Below, in pieces: positions 25,551 to 33,392 of a stretch of DNA of 64,000 bases. Made by a program: the position numbers and the translations under genes. The notes under the pieces were generated by a model. It was given only the letters and a program-made list of their open reading frames with translations. It did no database searches and was not told where the DNA came from. This DNA is from Echinicola salinicaeni (GTDB taxonomy: Bacteria; Bacteroidota; Bacteroidia; Cytophagales; Cyclobacteriaceae): NCBI RefSeq assembly GCF_014280965.1, contig NZ_JACODZ010000006.1:310001-374000 (forward strand), read 5' to 3'. Each line of letters begins with the position of its first letter. The first letter of the stretch is position 1.

Positions 25551-26690
25551 GTGCAAGATAATTATCAGCAGAAAACACTGGGAATATTAGGTGGAGGTCA
25601 ATTGGGCCGGATGGTCATCCAATCAGCCATCAACTACAATATAGATATTCATATTTTGGATCCGGATGCCAATGCTCCTTGTAAGGATATTTGTCATGAC
25701 TTTACACAGGGAAAGTTGACCGATTATGATACCGTATACCACTTTGGACAGAAATGTGATATTCTGACCATTGAAATAGAAAATGTGAATACGGAAGCAT
25801 TGGAACAACTGGCCAAGGAAGGCAAGAAAGTTTTTCCCCAGCCACATATTATCAAACTCATCCAAGACAAAAGGGAGCAAAAGCAATTCTATAAGGAAAA
25901 AAACATCCCAACAGCTGATTTTATCCTGACAGATGACAAGAATGCAGTATTGGCCAATGCAGATTTTTTGCCAGCAGTGAATAAATTGGGCAAGGAAGGA
26001 TATGATGGGCGTGGAGTACAAGTACTGAAGTCTGAAGCTGATTTGGATAAGGCCTTTGAAGCGCCTAGTCTTATGGAGAAGTTGGTAGATTTTGATAAGG
26101 AAATTGCGGTGATCGTTTCCAGAAACGAACATGGGGAGCTGGATGCTTTCCCTCCTGTGGAATGTGCCTTTCATCCTACTGCCAACTTGGTGGAGTTTCT
26201 TTTTGCACCCGCGCAGATTTCAGAGGAGATCAGTAAAGCGTCCATCGAGGTAGCCAAGGATGTCATTACCAAATTGGATATGATTGGAATTTTGGCTGTG
26301 GAGATGTTTGTGACCAATGATGGAGAGATTTTGGTCAATGAAGTGGCTCCAAGACCGCATAATTCAGGACACCATACCATAGAAGCCAATTTTACTTCTC
26401 AGTTTGAGCAGCATTTACGCTCGGTGATGGGCATGCCATTGGGCAATTCCGAATTGAGGATGCCAGCAGCTATGGTAAATCTTTTAGGTGAAGATGGTTT
26501 TACGGGCGATGCTGTAGTGGAGGGAATGGATGAAGCCATGAATGAGAAGGGTGTATATATCCATCTTTATGGAAAGAAAATTACCAAACCTTTCCGAAAA
26601 ATGGGACACGTGACTATTTTGGAAGGAAATGTAGAAGCTTTGAAGACCAAAGCCCTGAAAATAAAGGATATCATTAAGATAAAAGCATAA
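25551..26690 (+). CDS. purK: N5-carboxyaminoimidazole ribonucleotide synthase
   Basis: PurK, the ATP-grasp enzyme making N5-CAIR from AIR and bicarbonate in purine synthesis. The N-terminus LGILGGGQLGRMVIQSA is the family start; ATP-grasp motifs follow (PAVNKLGKEGYDGRGVQV, EKLVDFDKEIAVIVSRN, VLVNEVAPRPHNSGHHT). Two non-ATG starts are possible: GTG at 25551 (about 379 aa) and TTG at 25530. The GTG is favoured by an A-rich leader and the TAnnTTTG box. purE begins 4 bp downstream, an operon carrying two consecutive steps. Confidence 0.97.
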   Translation: MQDNYQQKTLGILGGGQLGRMVIQSAINYNIDIHILDPDANAPCKDICHDFTQGKLTDYDTVYHFGQKCDILTIEIENVNTEALEQLAKEGKKVFPQPHIIKLIQDKREQKQFYKEKNIPTADFILTDDKNAVLANADFLPAVNKLGKEGYDGRGVQVLKSEADLDKAFEAPSLMEKLVDFDKEIAVIVSRNEHGELDAFPPVECAFHPTANLVEFLFAPAQISEEISKASIEVAKDVITKLDMIGILAVEMFVTNDGEILVNEVAPRPHNSGHHTIEANFTSQFEQHLRSVMGMPLGNSELRMPAAMVNLLGEDGFTGDAVVEGMDEAMNEKGVYIHLYGKKITKPFRKMGHVTILEGNVEALKTKALKIKDIIKIKA

Positions 26691-26693
26691 ATC

Positions 26694-27209
26694 ATGAGCA
26701 AACAGGTAGGAATCATCATGGGAAGTAAGTCTGACCTTCCCATCATGTCTGAAGCAGCCAAGGCATTGGAAGAGTTGGGTGTAGGATATGAAATCACCAT
26801 TGTGTCAGCCCACAGGACTCCACGTAGAATGATCGACTATGCAGAGAGTGCCCGACAAAGGGGCATCAAGGTGATCATTGCAGGTGCTGGCGGAGCTGCA
26901 CATTTGCCTGGAATGGTTGCTTCATTGACTTCACTTCCAGTGGTGGGGGTACCGATCAAATCATCCAATAGTATTGATGGTTGGGACAGTATCTTGTCTA
27001 TTTTGCAGATGCCAGGAGGAATTCCAGTAGCGACTGTAGCCTTGAATGGTGCAAAAAATGCAGGGATCTTGGCTGCCTCCATGGTAGGTGCTTACGATGC
27101 CAAAGTTGCTGAAACCTTGGATAACTATAAAAAGGAGTTGAAAGAAAAGGTAGAAGAGACTGCCCGTGAGGTGGAACTTAAGGGATGGAAGGACACTTTG
27201 GATGACTAA
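26694..27209 (+). CDS. purE: N5-carboxyaminoimidazole ribonucleotide mutase
   Basis: Class I PurE of 171 aa, converting N5-CAIR to CAIR. Substrate-binding motifs GSKSDLPIM (residues 8-16), SAHRTPRRM and GAGGAAHLPGMVASLT are all intact, the last two carrying the conserved catalytic His residues. It follows purK by 3 bp and is followed by a long hairpin terminator. Confidence 0.97.
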   Translation: MSKQVGIIMGSKSDLPIMSEAAKALEELGVGYEITIVSAHRTPRRMIDYAESARQRGIKVIIAGAGGAAHLPGMVASLTSLPVVGVPIKSSNSIDGWDSILSILQMPGGIPVATVALNGAKNAGILAASMVGAYDAKVAETLDNYKKELKEKVEETAREVELKGWKDTLDD

Positions 27210-27236
27210 TTTCTTCCTTTACGATTGAAAATATTT

Positions 27237-27280
27237 TGACGTCAGGAAAAAGATCATACCTTTTTCCTGACGTCATTTTT
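27237..27280 (+). terminator. Intrinsic terminator after purE
   Basis: A perfect 16-bp stem (27237-27252 with 27260-27275) with a 7-nt loop, arms TGACGTCAGGAAAAAG and its complement, and Ts at 27276-27280. It closes the purKE operon. Confidence 0.9.
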
Positions 27281-27284
27281 CTTT

Positions 27285-27443
27285 ATGGCGATGATAGATT
27301 TCAAAAAGAATATAAAATTCAGAATTGGTTCAGAGGATTGGGAAATGCCTTTAGGGGTTCTTTTACTCCTCATAGGGATAACACTGATCATGGTAATTGG
27401 TGGAGCCTATTTGGGCTTTAAGTTTGGGAAAAACATCAATTAA
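27285..27443 (+). CDS. Small single-span membrane protein (52 aa)
   Basis: Open frame with ATG at 27285 and TAA at 27441-27443. It encodes a polar N-terminal stretch (residues 1-21, with Lys, Asp, Glu), a hydrophobic helix at about 22-42 (LGVLLLLIGITLIMVIGG), and a basic tail FKFGKN. The pattern is that of a real small membrane protein rather than chance. It sits directly after the purE terminator. The overlapping +1 frame in 27236-27421 is not credible. Function unknown; no family recognised. Confidence 0.6.
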   Translation: MAMIDFKKNIKFRIGSEDWEMPLGVLLLLIGITLIMVIGGAYLGFKFGKNIN

Positions 27444-27509
27444 GCAGTTTTTATAAGCGTCTTTCCCTAAAAATATACGCTCAATAACAAAAGGAATTGT
27501 AGAAATGAA

Positions 27510-27537
27510 GTCACCCTTCGACTCCGCTCAGGGTGAC
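27510..27537. repeat. Intergenic palindromic repeat (REP-like)
   Basis: Arms GTCACCCT (27510-27517) and AGGGTGAC (27530-27537) around TCGACTCCGCTC. This core is a known interspersed palindrome seen in many Bacteroidota and other genomes, GC-rich against local DNA. It lies between the 27285 gene and the end of the 27560 gene. Confidence 0.75.
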
Positions 27538-27559
27538 AGAATAAGTATTTGTAGTTTGG

Positions 27560-28684
27560 TTAACGTACTAATTCTTTAGAGGTATATACCTTCTTTACAA
27601 TATCATATAAGGCAGTGGGTTCCAACTTATCCACATTCATTGTGTTTCCTGCATCCTTGATATCCCAGTGGGTAAAATCGTCAGGACCATAGTTAATGGT
27701 TGCCATAATTTCCTCACCATGACTAAAGGCCCCGAAATTGGCTTCTGTGGAACCTTTGTCCAACCAAACCTTATCAGCAAATTGAAAAAAGCAGGTGCCC
27801 AATAATCTTTCAGGATATTTTTCATGATATTCCAAAGCACCTTTTAATTGCCCCTCTACGGTGTTTTTAAAATTTGCAGTTTTTCGGTTCATCCCGATCT
27901 CAGTAAAAAGCAATGGTTTTTTATATTTTTCGAAGGTAATATCCACATAACCCTTTCCGCTCGACTCAGCATTTTCGAAGAGATAGAAAGCGTCATTATA
28001 ACTTTGTGGATTTAATATTAGGCGTTCGTTGAGCTTTCTGGTTTTTACCTGATTCAAGCCTCCCAGAAGCATATCCCAAAAGCCAAAGCAAGGATATTCG
28101 CCACCATACTGGTTGAAATCCACTGGATGTCCAATTGGAACTTCTCTGTAACTAGAAAACTGGGCTGCCTCTATTTCTACCCATGTTTTGGTAAAGTCGA
28201 TGCAGTTTTGGGCGGAAAATCCATGTAACCGTGGTTCATTGCCGATGATTATTCCAGCAATGGCCGGGTGAAAGTCTGTTCCCGCCTTGTTTGAAAATGA
28301 TTTTATTAGTGCTGGGATAAGCTCATGCCTATTATTTAAACCTTGGTCCGGTTTGACAAAATAATTGGAGACAGGTGCCAGGACCTTGATGCCATGCTGT
28401 TGGCAATAATCCAGAAATTTCAAGTGTTTGTTCCTTGGCTCCCAATCGTAAAGACGCAATAGGTGTACCCCCATTTCCTTTAAAGTTTCCATATCATTTC
28501 TGGCCTTGTTAGGGCCTGAAAGGCTGCAGGAGCTTCCAGTACAGGAGGTGTATGAGCTGCCCCAAATAGGTTCCATAGGATCATACGCGATATCGCTACC
28601 AAAAAAGATATAGGTATCGTTTGCAGTTGAAGGGTCATAGCCCGGTGGAAAGGGCTGATAACAGATTCCATTAAAATTTGACAT
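27560..28684 (-). CDS. Glycoside hydrolase-like TIM-barrel protein
   Basis: Protein of about 374 aa with the pattern of a clan A (beta/alpha)8 glycosidase. Likely catalytic residues: Asn-Glu in GIIIGNEPRLHGF (about residue 170) and Glu in PLLFTEIGMNRK (about 270), typical acid/base and nucleophile at the ends of strands 4 and 7. The N-terminus (ARNDMETLKEMGVHLLRLYD, KHLKFLDYCQQHGIKVLAPV) resembles the beta-1,3-glucanosyltransferase GH72 or GH17 type. Several Cys in CTGSSC (about residue 50) yet no signal peptide. Substrate unknown. Start ATG at 28684 chosen over TTG at 28717. Confidence 0.7.
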   Translation of the reverse strand: MSNFNGICYQPFPPGYDPSTANDTYIFFGSDIAYDPMEPIWGSSYTSCTGSSCSLSGPNKARNDMETLKEMGVHLLRLYDWEPRNKHLKFLDYCQQHGIKVLAPVSNYFVKPDQGLNNRHELIPALIKSFSNKAGTDFHPAIAGIIIGNEPRLHGFSAQNCIDFTKTWVEIEAAQFSSYREVPIGHPVDFNQYGGEYPCFGFWDMLLGGLNQVKTRKLNERLILNPQSYNDAFYLFENAESSGKGYVDITFEKYKKPLLFTEIGMNRKTANFKNTVEGQLKGALEYHEKYPERLLGTCFFQFADKVWLDKGSTEANFGAFSHGEEIMATINYGPDDFTHWDIKDAGNTMNVDKLEPTALYDIVKKVYTSKELVR

Positions 28685-28802
28685 GATGAAGTTTTTTGGT
28701 GAGAAATAAAAAATCAATTGATGCTTCTAAAAATTGAAGCTTAAAATATTGTGCCAATATAAGGAATAAATTTTTAATAATCTGATAATGAGTATGATGT
28801 GG

Positions 28803-30413
28803 TTATTTGGAGGTTTGTTGTTTCAGTTCTTTGAGTATTAGAGATTTCAGCTCCTCCCCTTGTGGCCCAGGCGCGTTGATATGACTTAACCTTCCTTCTT
28901 TGTTAAATAATACATATCTGGGGATTTCCTTAAGTCCTATTTCTTTTAGAAAACTAGACCTATCCAAGTTAACTATTAAGTAATTGTGTTTATATAATTC
29001 TAATTCTTCACTGTAAGAAGCGTTCTTCCATTTTTCGTAGTCTTTGTCTATTGATAAATAGATAAAGACAATATCTTTTTCTTCTTTAAAGAAGGAAATA
29101 AGGTTTTTTGAATCTGGCATTGCCTTTCTACATGGTCCGCACCAACTTGCCCAAAAGTCTATGAAAATTAGCTTTCCTTTAAGTTGCTCTTTGAGAGCGT
29201 CAAAATATTTTATCTTTCGATCCAAACTGATTAATGATATATCATCTTCTAATTTTTTGAGTTTTTCGAAGTCTACTAAATACCTTTTTTCCAGATAATT
29301 ATTGAACGAGCTGTCTAGGTAGGTGTTTTTGAAATCGGAATAACGTTTGTTTATACTTTCGAATCCCTCTCCTTGTTCGATCATGTTTTCAAGACATAGG
29401 AACTTCAAATATTTAATTAAGTGGTCATTAAGGTCAATTCTTTCCGGATTTGGGATTATATCATATGCTTTTTTATAATCGAAAAATACTGAACTTCTGG
29501 AATTACTTTTTTCTCCTTTAAGAACACCGTTTAATAAGTAAAATCCAATTATGGTTTCAGCGAAAGGATCATTCAAAAGGTCGTTGTTAACAAAAACATC
29601 ACTTGTTGCTAATTTTAGAATGTTCTTATTCTTTGAAACTGAATAGAGTTTTATAAGCTTTTCAAAGAAAATTTGTTTGAATCTATATTTTAATAAAGTA
29701 CCATATTCGACTTCAATTTTCTGCTCCTTTATGAGGTAATCAATATAATTTAGTTGGTTCTCGTAATCTGATTCCATCAATTCTAATAGGGTGGTCAACT
29801 CTTCCGGGTTGGAAGAATATCGCTTAGAATTAAAGTGTACTGGGTATATTTCTGATCTATTGAAATCTGAATGTATATTTAGTTTGTGTTTGTAATCAAT
29901 TATATAGAAAATACTAAATAGTGAATCTGTGTCGGGATTCGATATTGTCTTTATAGAGTTGAAAAGTTTTTGAGGCTCTTCCTGAATATCATTTTTATAT
30001 GTTATTCCAGTATTTGAGATATCCAGCACAATGGTATCTCCTTTACTAATCAAAAGTGTATCAACAAAAGTATTCTTATTACTTAAATAAATGTATTGAT
30101 AATTATTTCCTTTTGTTTGGACAGTATCATTGCCATATACTAATAAGTCTTCGTGATATGTTAAATTCTGGAAATTCCTGTCTGATTTTATTTGGGTTGG
30201 TAATTCGGTGGAATTATTAATTATTATCACATGGGATTTTTCTTTTTGTGTAAGTTCCAATGCATTCTTTGGAGGTTTCTTTTGGCAGGAAATCAAAGCT
30301 GGAAATAATGTGAAAAACATTATAGCCTTAAATAAAAGGGAGTTAAAAAACAGATTATCATCTTTTACTAACTTGATTAATTGGATTCTTCTGAAAATAT
30401 TTGAAACCATCAT
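28803..30413 (-). CDS. TlpA-like thioredoxin-domain lipoprotein
   Basis: Protein of 536 aa. Hydrophobic segment and lipobox ALISC near residue 43 mark a lipoprotein, although the n-region is long; Met32 is an alternative start. A long N-terminal part (about 50-400) of unknown fold is typical of Bacteroidota TlpA/DUF4369-like disulfide reductases. The C-terminal thioredoxin domain has the active site FWASWCGPCRKAMP, a cis-Pro in KEIPRYVLF and the LSIDKDYEKW insert. It likely keeps periplasmic cysteines or a haem-maturation substrate reduced. Single gene with no redox neighbours. Confidence 0.82.
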   Translation of the reverse strand: MMVSNIFRRIQLIKLVKDDNLFFNSLLFKAIMFFTLFPALISCQKKPPKNALELTQKEKSHVIIINNSTELPTQIKSDRNFQNLTYHEDLLVYGNDTVQTKGNNYQYIYLSNKNTFVDTLLISKGDTIVLDISNTGITYKNDIQEEPQKLFNSIKTISNPDTDSLFSIFYIIDYKHKLNIHSDFNRSEIYPVHFNSKRYSSNPEELTTLLELMESDYENQLNYIDYLIKEQKIEVEYGTLLKYRFKQIFFEKLIKLYSVSKNKNILKLATSDVFVNNDLLNDPFAETIIGFYLLNGVLKGEKSNSRSSVFFDYKKAYDIIPNPERIDLNDHLIKYLKFLCLENMIEQGEGFESINKRYSDFKNTYLDSSFNNYLEKRYLVDFEKLKKLEDDISLISLDRKIKYFDALKEQLKGKLIFIDFWASWCGPCRKAMPDSKNLISFFKEEKDIVFIYLSIDKDYEKWKNASYSEELELYKHNYLIVNLDRSSFLKEIGLKEIPRYVLFNKEGRLSHINAPGPQGEELKSLILKELKQQTSK

Positions 30414-30728
30414 ACTTAGTTTTTTAAGAAAAAATATTTACAAAACTTTCACAAAGCTCAATTTTGAATTTGTGTGTCTCTTTCAAACCTAATGATTTTG
30501 TCAGAAAAGTTTTGAAAATCATTATTGAGAAAAGAAGTTCAGTTAAGAATTAAAGGTGATTTTAAATCTATTGTGTATAAATCACCGGAAGTTTCAAAAA
30601 GATCTGCGTTATCAATTTTAACTTGAACATTCTCTAATATAAAATAAAAATATTTCTTAATTGGTTGATAATGAGATTAAATGATTCTATAGGCGAAAAG
30701 ATCAAGATAAAAAAAGTAGGTTTAGGAA
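30414..30728. other. Intergenic region
   Basis: About 315 bp, strongly AT-rich, with no gene, hairpin or RNA that I can support. It presumably holds the promoter of the TlpA-like gene. Confidence 0.4.
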
Positions 30729-31187
30729 TTAATCCAAAAACAATCCCCAGCCATCATCATATTTATTGCTCGGGTCAAAACCTTTTACCCAATCAATAAA
30801 GAGCTGTTGGAAATCATTGATAGCATCTCTTAATAACTGCAAGTGTTCCTCTGGATGGGTATCTACCATGGCGACAGAATAAGTCATGGAGTTGAGGTGA
30901 CGGGCATGAACTTTCATAAAGACGGCATTTTCCATCTTAAGTATATAGTCGTCTACACCTTCTGCACCGGCAAATTTCCCACAGATCACTGTGGCATCTT
31001 CCAGCATAAAAGTGCCGTACATTTCTTTGGACATTTCATCCAATGCACCCACCAGGGCTTCAGTAAGATGAAGGATATCATTGGCTTTTTGCATCAGCGG
31101 ATGTTTCTGGATGCGTTCCTGTTCTTTTCTGAAATCCTCCTCATCATCACTGTCCCAGTGCTCTTCATCATCAAAGTCATCCCACAT
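30729..31187 (-). CDS. Conserved acidic hypothetical protein
   Basis: Cytoplasmic protein of 152 aa with a very acidic start (MWDDFDDEEHWDSDDEED, residues 1-18) and a helical body (DILHLTEALVGALDEMSKEM, VAMVDTHPEEHLQLLRDAI). No motif or family name was recognised. The gene is downstream of the DUF3127 gene on the same strand, with a terminator hairpin between them. Confidence 0.72.
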   Translation of the reverse strand: MWDDFDDEEHWDSDDEEDFRKEQERIQKHPLMQKANDILHLTEALVGALDEMSKEMYGTFMLEDATVICGKFAGAEGVDDYILKMENAVFMKVHARHLNSMTYSVAMVDTHPEEHLQLLRDAINDFQQLFIDWVKGFDPSNKYDDGWGLFLD

Positions 31188-31206
31188 GGTTATTCTATTA
31201 GGGTAA

Positions 31207-31232
31207 TAAAAAAAGCGATCATTCGATCGCTT
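31207..31232 (-). terminator. Minus-strand terminator after the DUF3127 gene
   Basis: Arms AAGCGATC (31213-31220) and GATCGCTT (31225-31232) around a 4-nt loop. Followed on the minus strand by a T run (complement of A-rich 31208-31214). It separates the DUF3127 and acidic-protein genes. Confidence 0.8.
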
Positions 31233-31263
31233 AAATATAATCTTTTTGAGATATCCTTACCTA

Positions 31264-31617
31264 TTAGAATGGTAAAATATCTTCTCCACTGTCATCATTA
31301 AAGGTACTTACTTCAGGAGCACCTGCACTTGCAGTGTTAGCAGCGGCTCCAGCGCCTACCTTGTCCACTCTCCAAACTTTAACATCAGTATACCAACGAC
31401 TATTGTACTCACGGCTTTCGATTTCAATGCCTGCCTTTACGGAATCGCCCTGTTGCATTCCAAATTGGTCTATTTTGTCACCCCAAACGGTCAAACATAC
31501 TTTCTTCGGATACTGTCCTTCTGTTTCAAGGATAAAATCCTGTTTTCTCCATGTACCGTTTCTTCCATTACCAGACTGCTCTGGCATGATTTGAATGATT
31601 TTTCCAGTAATTTCCAT
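31264..31617 (-). CDS. DUF3127 OB-fold-like protein with SSB-like acidic tail
   Basis: Protein of 117 aa matching DUF3127 by pattern: GKIIQIMPEQSGNGRNGTWRKQDFILET at the N-terminus and KVCLTVWGDKIDQF, typical of an OB-fold single-strand binding-like domain (about 1-85). A Gly/Ala-rich linker (about 87-102) leads to the tip DDSGEDILPF, which closely resembles the SSB C-terminal peptide (DDDIPF) that recruits repair and replication proteins. DNA binding is thus plausible but untested. It sits alone as a minus-strand gene. Confidence 0.85.
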   Translation of the reverse strand: MEITGKIIQIMPEQSGNGRNGTWRKQDFILETEGQYPKKVCLTVWGDKIDQFGMQQGDSVKAGIEIESREYNSRWYTDVKVWRVDKVGAGAAANTASAGAPEVSTFNDDSGEDILPF

Positions 31618-31921
31618 ATAGCTATATTAATTTTATTTTTTTCCGAACCACGAAGGTACTCAATCACCACATCTATTAAAAAAGTCTACCTTTAATTTAT
31701 CAAAGTTTTTTGGGAATTGCCAATTTCTATAAATGGACTTAATTGAATATATAAAAGGTCATAAAACGATTATGAACGGGTTTTAATGGTAAGTATATAA
31801 AAGTTTTTTGGAGTTTTGGCTTTGACTGAAATGCCTGATTAGGACATAATGGCATTGACGAAAAAAAACTACTTAAAAGGTTAATTCTATGTGATTGGTT
31901 ATCTTTGGGCAATCAATTTTT
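31618..31921. other. Divergent intergenic region with candidate promoter
   Basis: About 300 bp between the DUF3127 and MATE genes. TATCTTTG at 31900-31907 is an exact TAnnTTTG -7 match, 15 bp before the MATE ATG, without a good -33 TTG. No gene-size frame. Confidence 0.4.
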
Positions 31922-33286
31922 ATGCGGGAATCTAAGGAAAAAAAATACACGGAAGGAAAAATCCTCACTGCACTTACACAGCTTGCCATCCCAATAATTT
32001 TGGCCAATGTGCTCCAAACTGCCTATCAGTTGATTGATACATTCTGGTTGGGACGTTTGGGCGCCAATGCGGTGGCAGCGGTGAGTTTAAGCTTTCCCAT
32101 TCTCTTCCTGATTCTTTCGCTTGGAGGCGGATTAACCTTGGCAGGAACAGTATTGGTTTCACAGTATAAGGGAGCCAATGATCAAAAGATGGTGAATTTT
32201 GTCTCCTCACAAACCGTACTGGTGGTCTTTATTGTCTCTTTGCTGTTAGCAGTGATCGGATATACGATGGCAGGACCCTTGATGAAGCTGATTGGTGCTG
32301 GCCCTGAAGTACAGGCCGATTCAGTGGCTTATTTTAAGGTCTCTGCTTTGGGCTTCGTGTTTCTCTTTATCTTCTTTGTTTTCCAATCCTTGATGCGGGG
32401 AATAGGAAATGTACTCTTGCCTGTATATGTTATTTTTGTGACGGTTTTGCTCAACTTGGTTTTAGACCCACTATTTATTTATGGTTATGGTCCACTTCCA
32501 GGTTTTGGAGTGGCAGGAGCTGCAGTGGCAAGTGTATTTACACAAGGGATTTCAGCAGCAGTTGGTCTTTATATTCTTTTGAAAGGGAATCATGGAATAA
32601 AGATTCATTTCTCAGAAATGAAATTTCATCTTTCTTGGACCAAGAAGCTTTTTGAGCTGGGCTTACCTTCGAGCATGGAACAGTCTGCACGAGCTTTGGG
32701 GATGGCGATGATGGTGGTATTGGTGACCAGCTTTGGTTCTGAGGTGGTGGCTGCTTATGGTATTGGAGCGAGGATTTTGAGTTTTGTAATTATTCCAGCC
32801 CTTGGACTGGCCATTGCTACTACTACATTGGTGGGGCAAAATATTGGAGCTAATAAAATTCACCGTTCAGAAAAGACAGGTATTTTGTCTGTTAAAATTG
32901 CCTTTTTCGGGTTGACCGGTATTGGGACTTTGCTGTTTATCTTTGCGGAAGATTTAGTGCGATTTTTCGTTCCCAATGAACCACAGGTGATCCAAGACGG
33001 GGCCATGTTTATTAAAATTATGGGCCCAAGCTTTGGCTTTTTGGGTGTTCAGCAAGTGATAAACGGTACCTTCAATGGGGCTGGCTTTACCAAGGCTTCA
33101 ATGTTTATATCCTTTTTGAACCTATGGATTATTCGTTTTCCAGTGGGATACTTTCTGGCCTACCATACTGAACTCAAACATGAGGGGATTTATTGGGCCT
33201 TCCCTATTTCCAATTGGATTTCAGCGACGGTGGCCTTTGTTTATTTTAGAATGGGGTATTGGAAGCGGCGTTTAGGAAAAGTCTAG
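31922..33286 (+). CDS. MATE family efflux transporter
   Basis: Multidrug and toxin extrusion family transporter of about 454 aa with some twelve hydrophobic helices. The N-terminus (KILTALTQLAIPIILANVLQ, then LIDTFWLGRLGANAVAAVSL) and the mid-protein repeat (LFELGLPSSMEQSARALG) show the two-fold MatE duplication. It should expel drugs or metabolites driven by Na+ or H+. ATG at 31922 was preferred over TTG at 31895. Stands alone. Confidence 0.92.
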   Translation: MRESKEKKYTEGKILTALTQLAIPIILANVLQTAYQLIDTFWLGRLGANAVAAVSLSFPILFLILSLGGGLTLAGTVLVSQYKGANDQKMVNFVSSQTVLVVFIVSLLLAVIGYTMAGPLMKLIGAGPEVQADSVAYFKVSALGFVFLFIFFVFQSLMRGIGNVLLPVYVIFVTVLLNLVLDPLFIYGYGPLPGFGVAGAAVASVFTQGISAAVGLYILLKGNHGIKIHFSEMKFHLSWTKKLFELGLPSSMEQSARALGMAMMVVLVTSFGSEVVAAYGIGARILSFVIIPALGLAIATTTLVGQNIGANKIHRSEKTGILSVKIAFFGLTGIGTLLFIFAEDLVRFFVPNEPQVIQDGAMFIKIMGPSFGFLGVQQVINGTFNGAGFTKASMFISFLNLWIIRFPVGYFLAYHTELKHEGIYWAFPISNWISATVAFVYFRMGYWKRRLGKV

Positions 33287-33392
33287 TAGGTCTTTGTATA
33301 GGTTTTGATCAACCCAAGTGTATTTGGGAACTCAAGGTTTTTCTATGCATTGAGCCTTTGACTTGGCAGATTAAAAAATAGTACATTTGTTT

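Noticed and set aside
25623-26174. 183-codon open frame antisense to purK
   Set aside because: Entirely inside purK, whose motifs are strong; its Ile/Phe-rich translation shows no family pattern.
33382-33389. TACATTTG as promoter of the helicase gene
   Set aside because: It fits TAnnTTTG and has a TTTG 21 bp upstream, but transcription would begin at or after the ATG, so it is probably chance.
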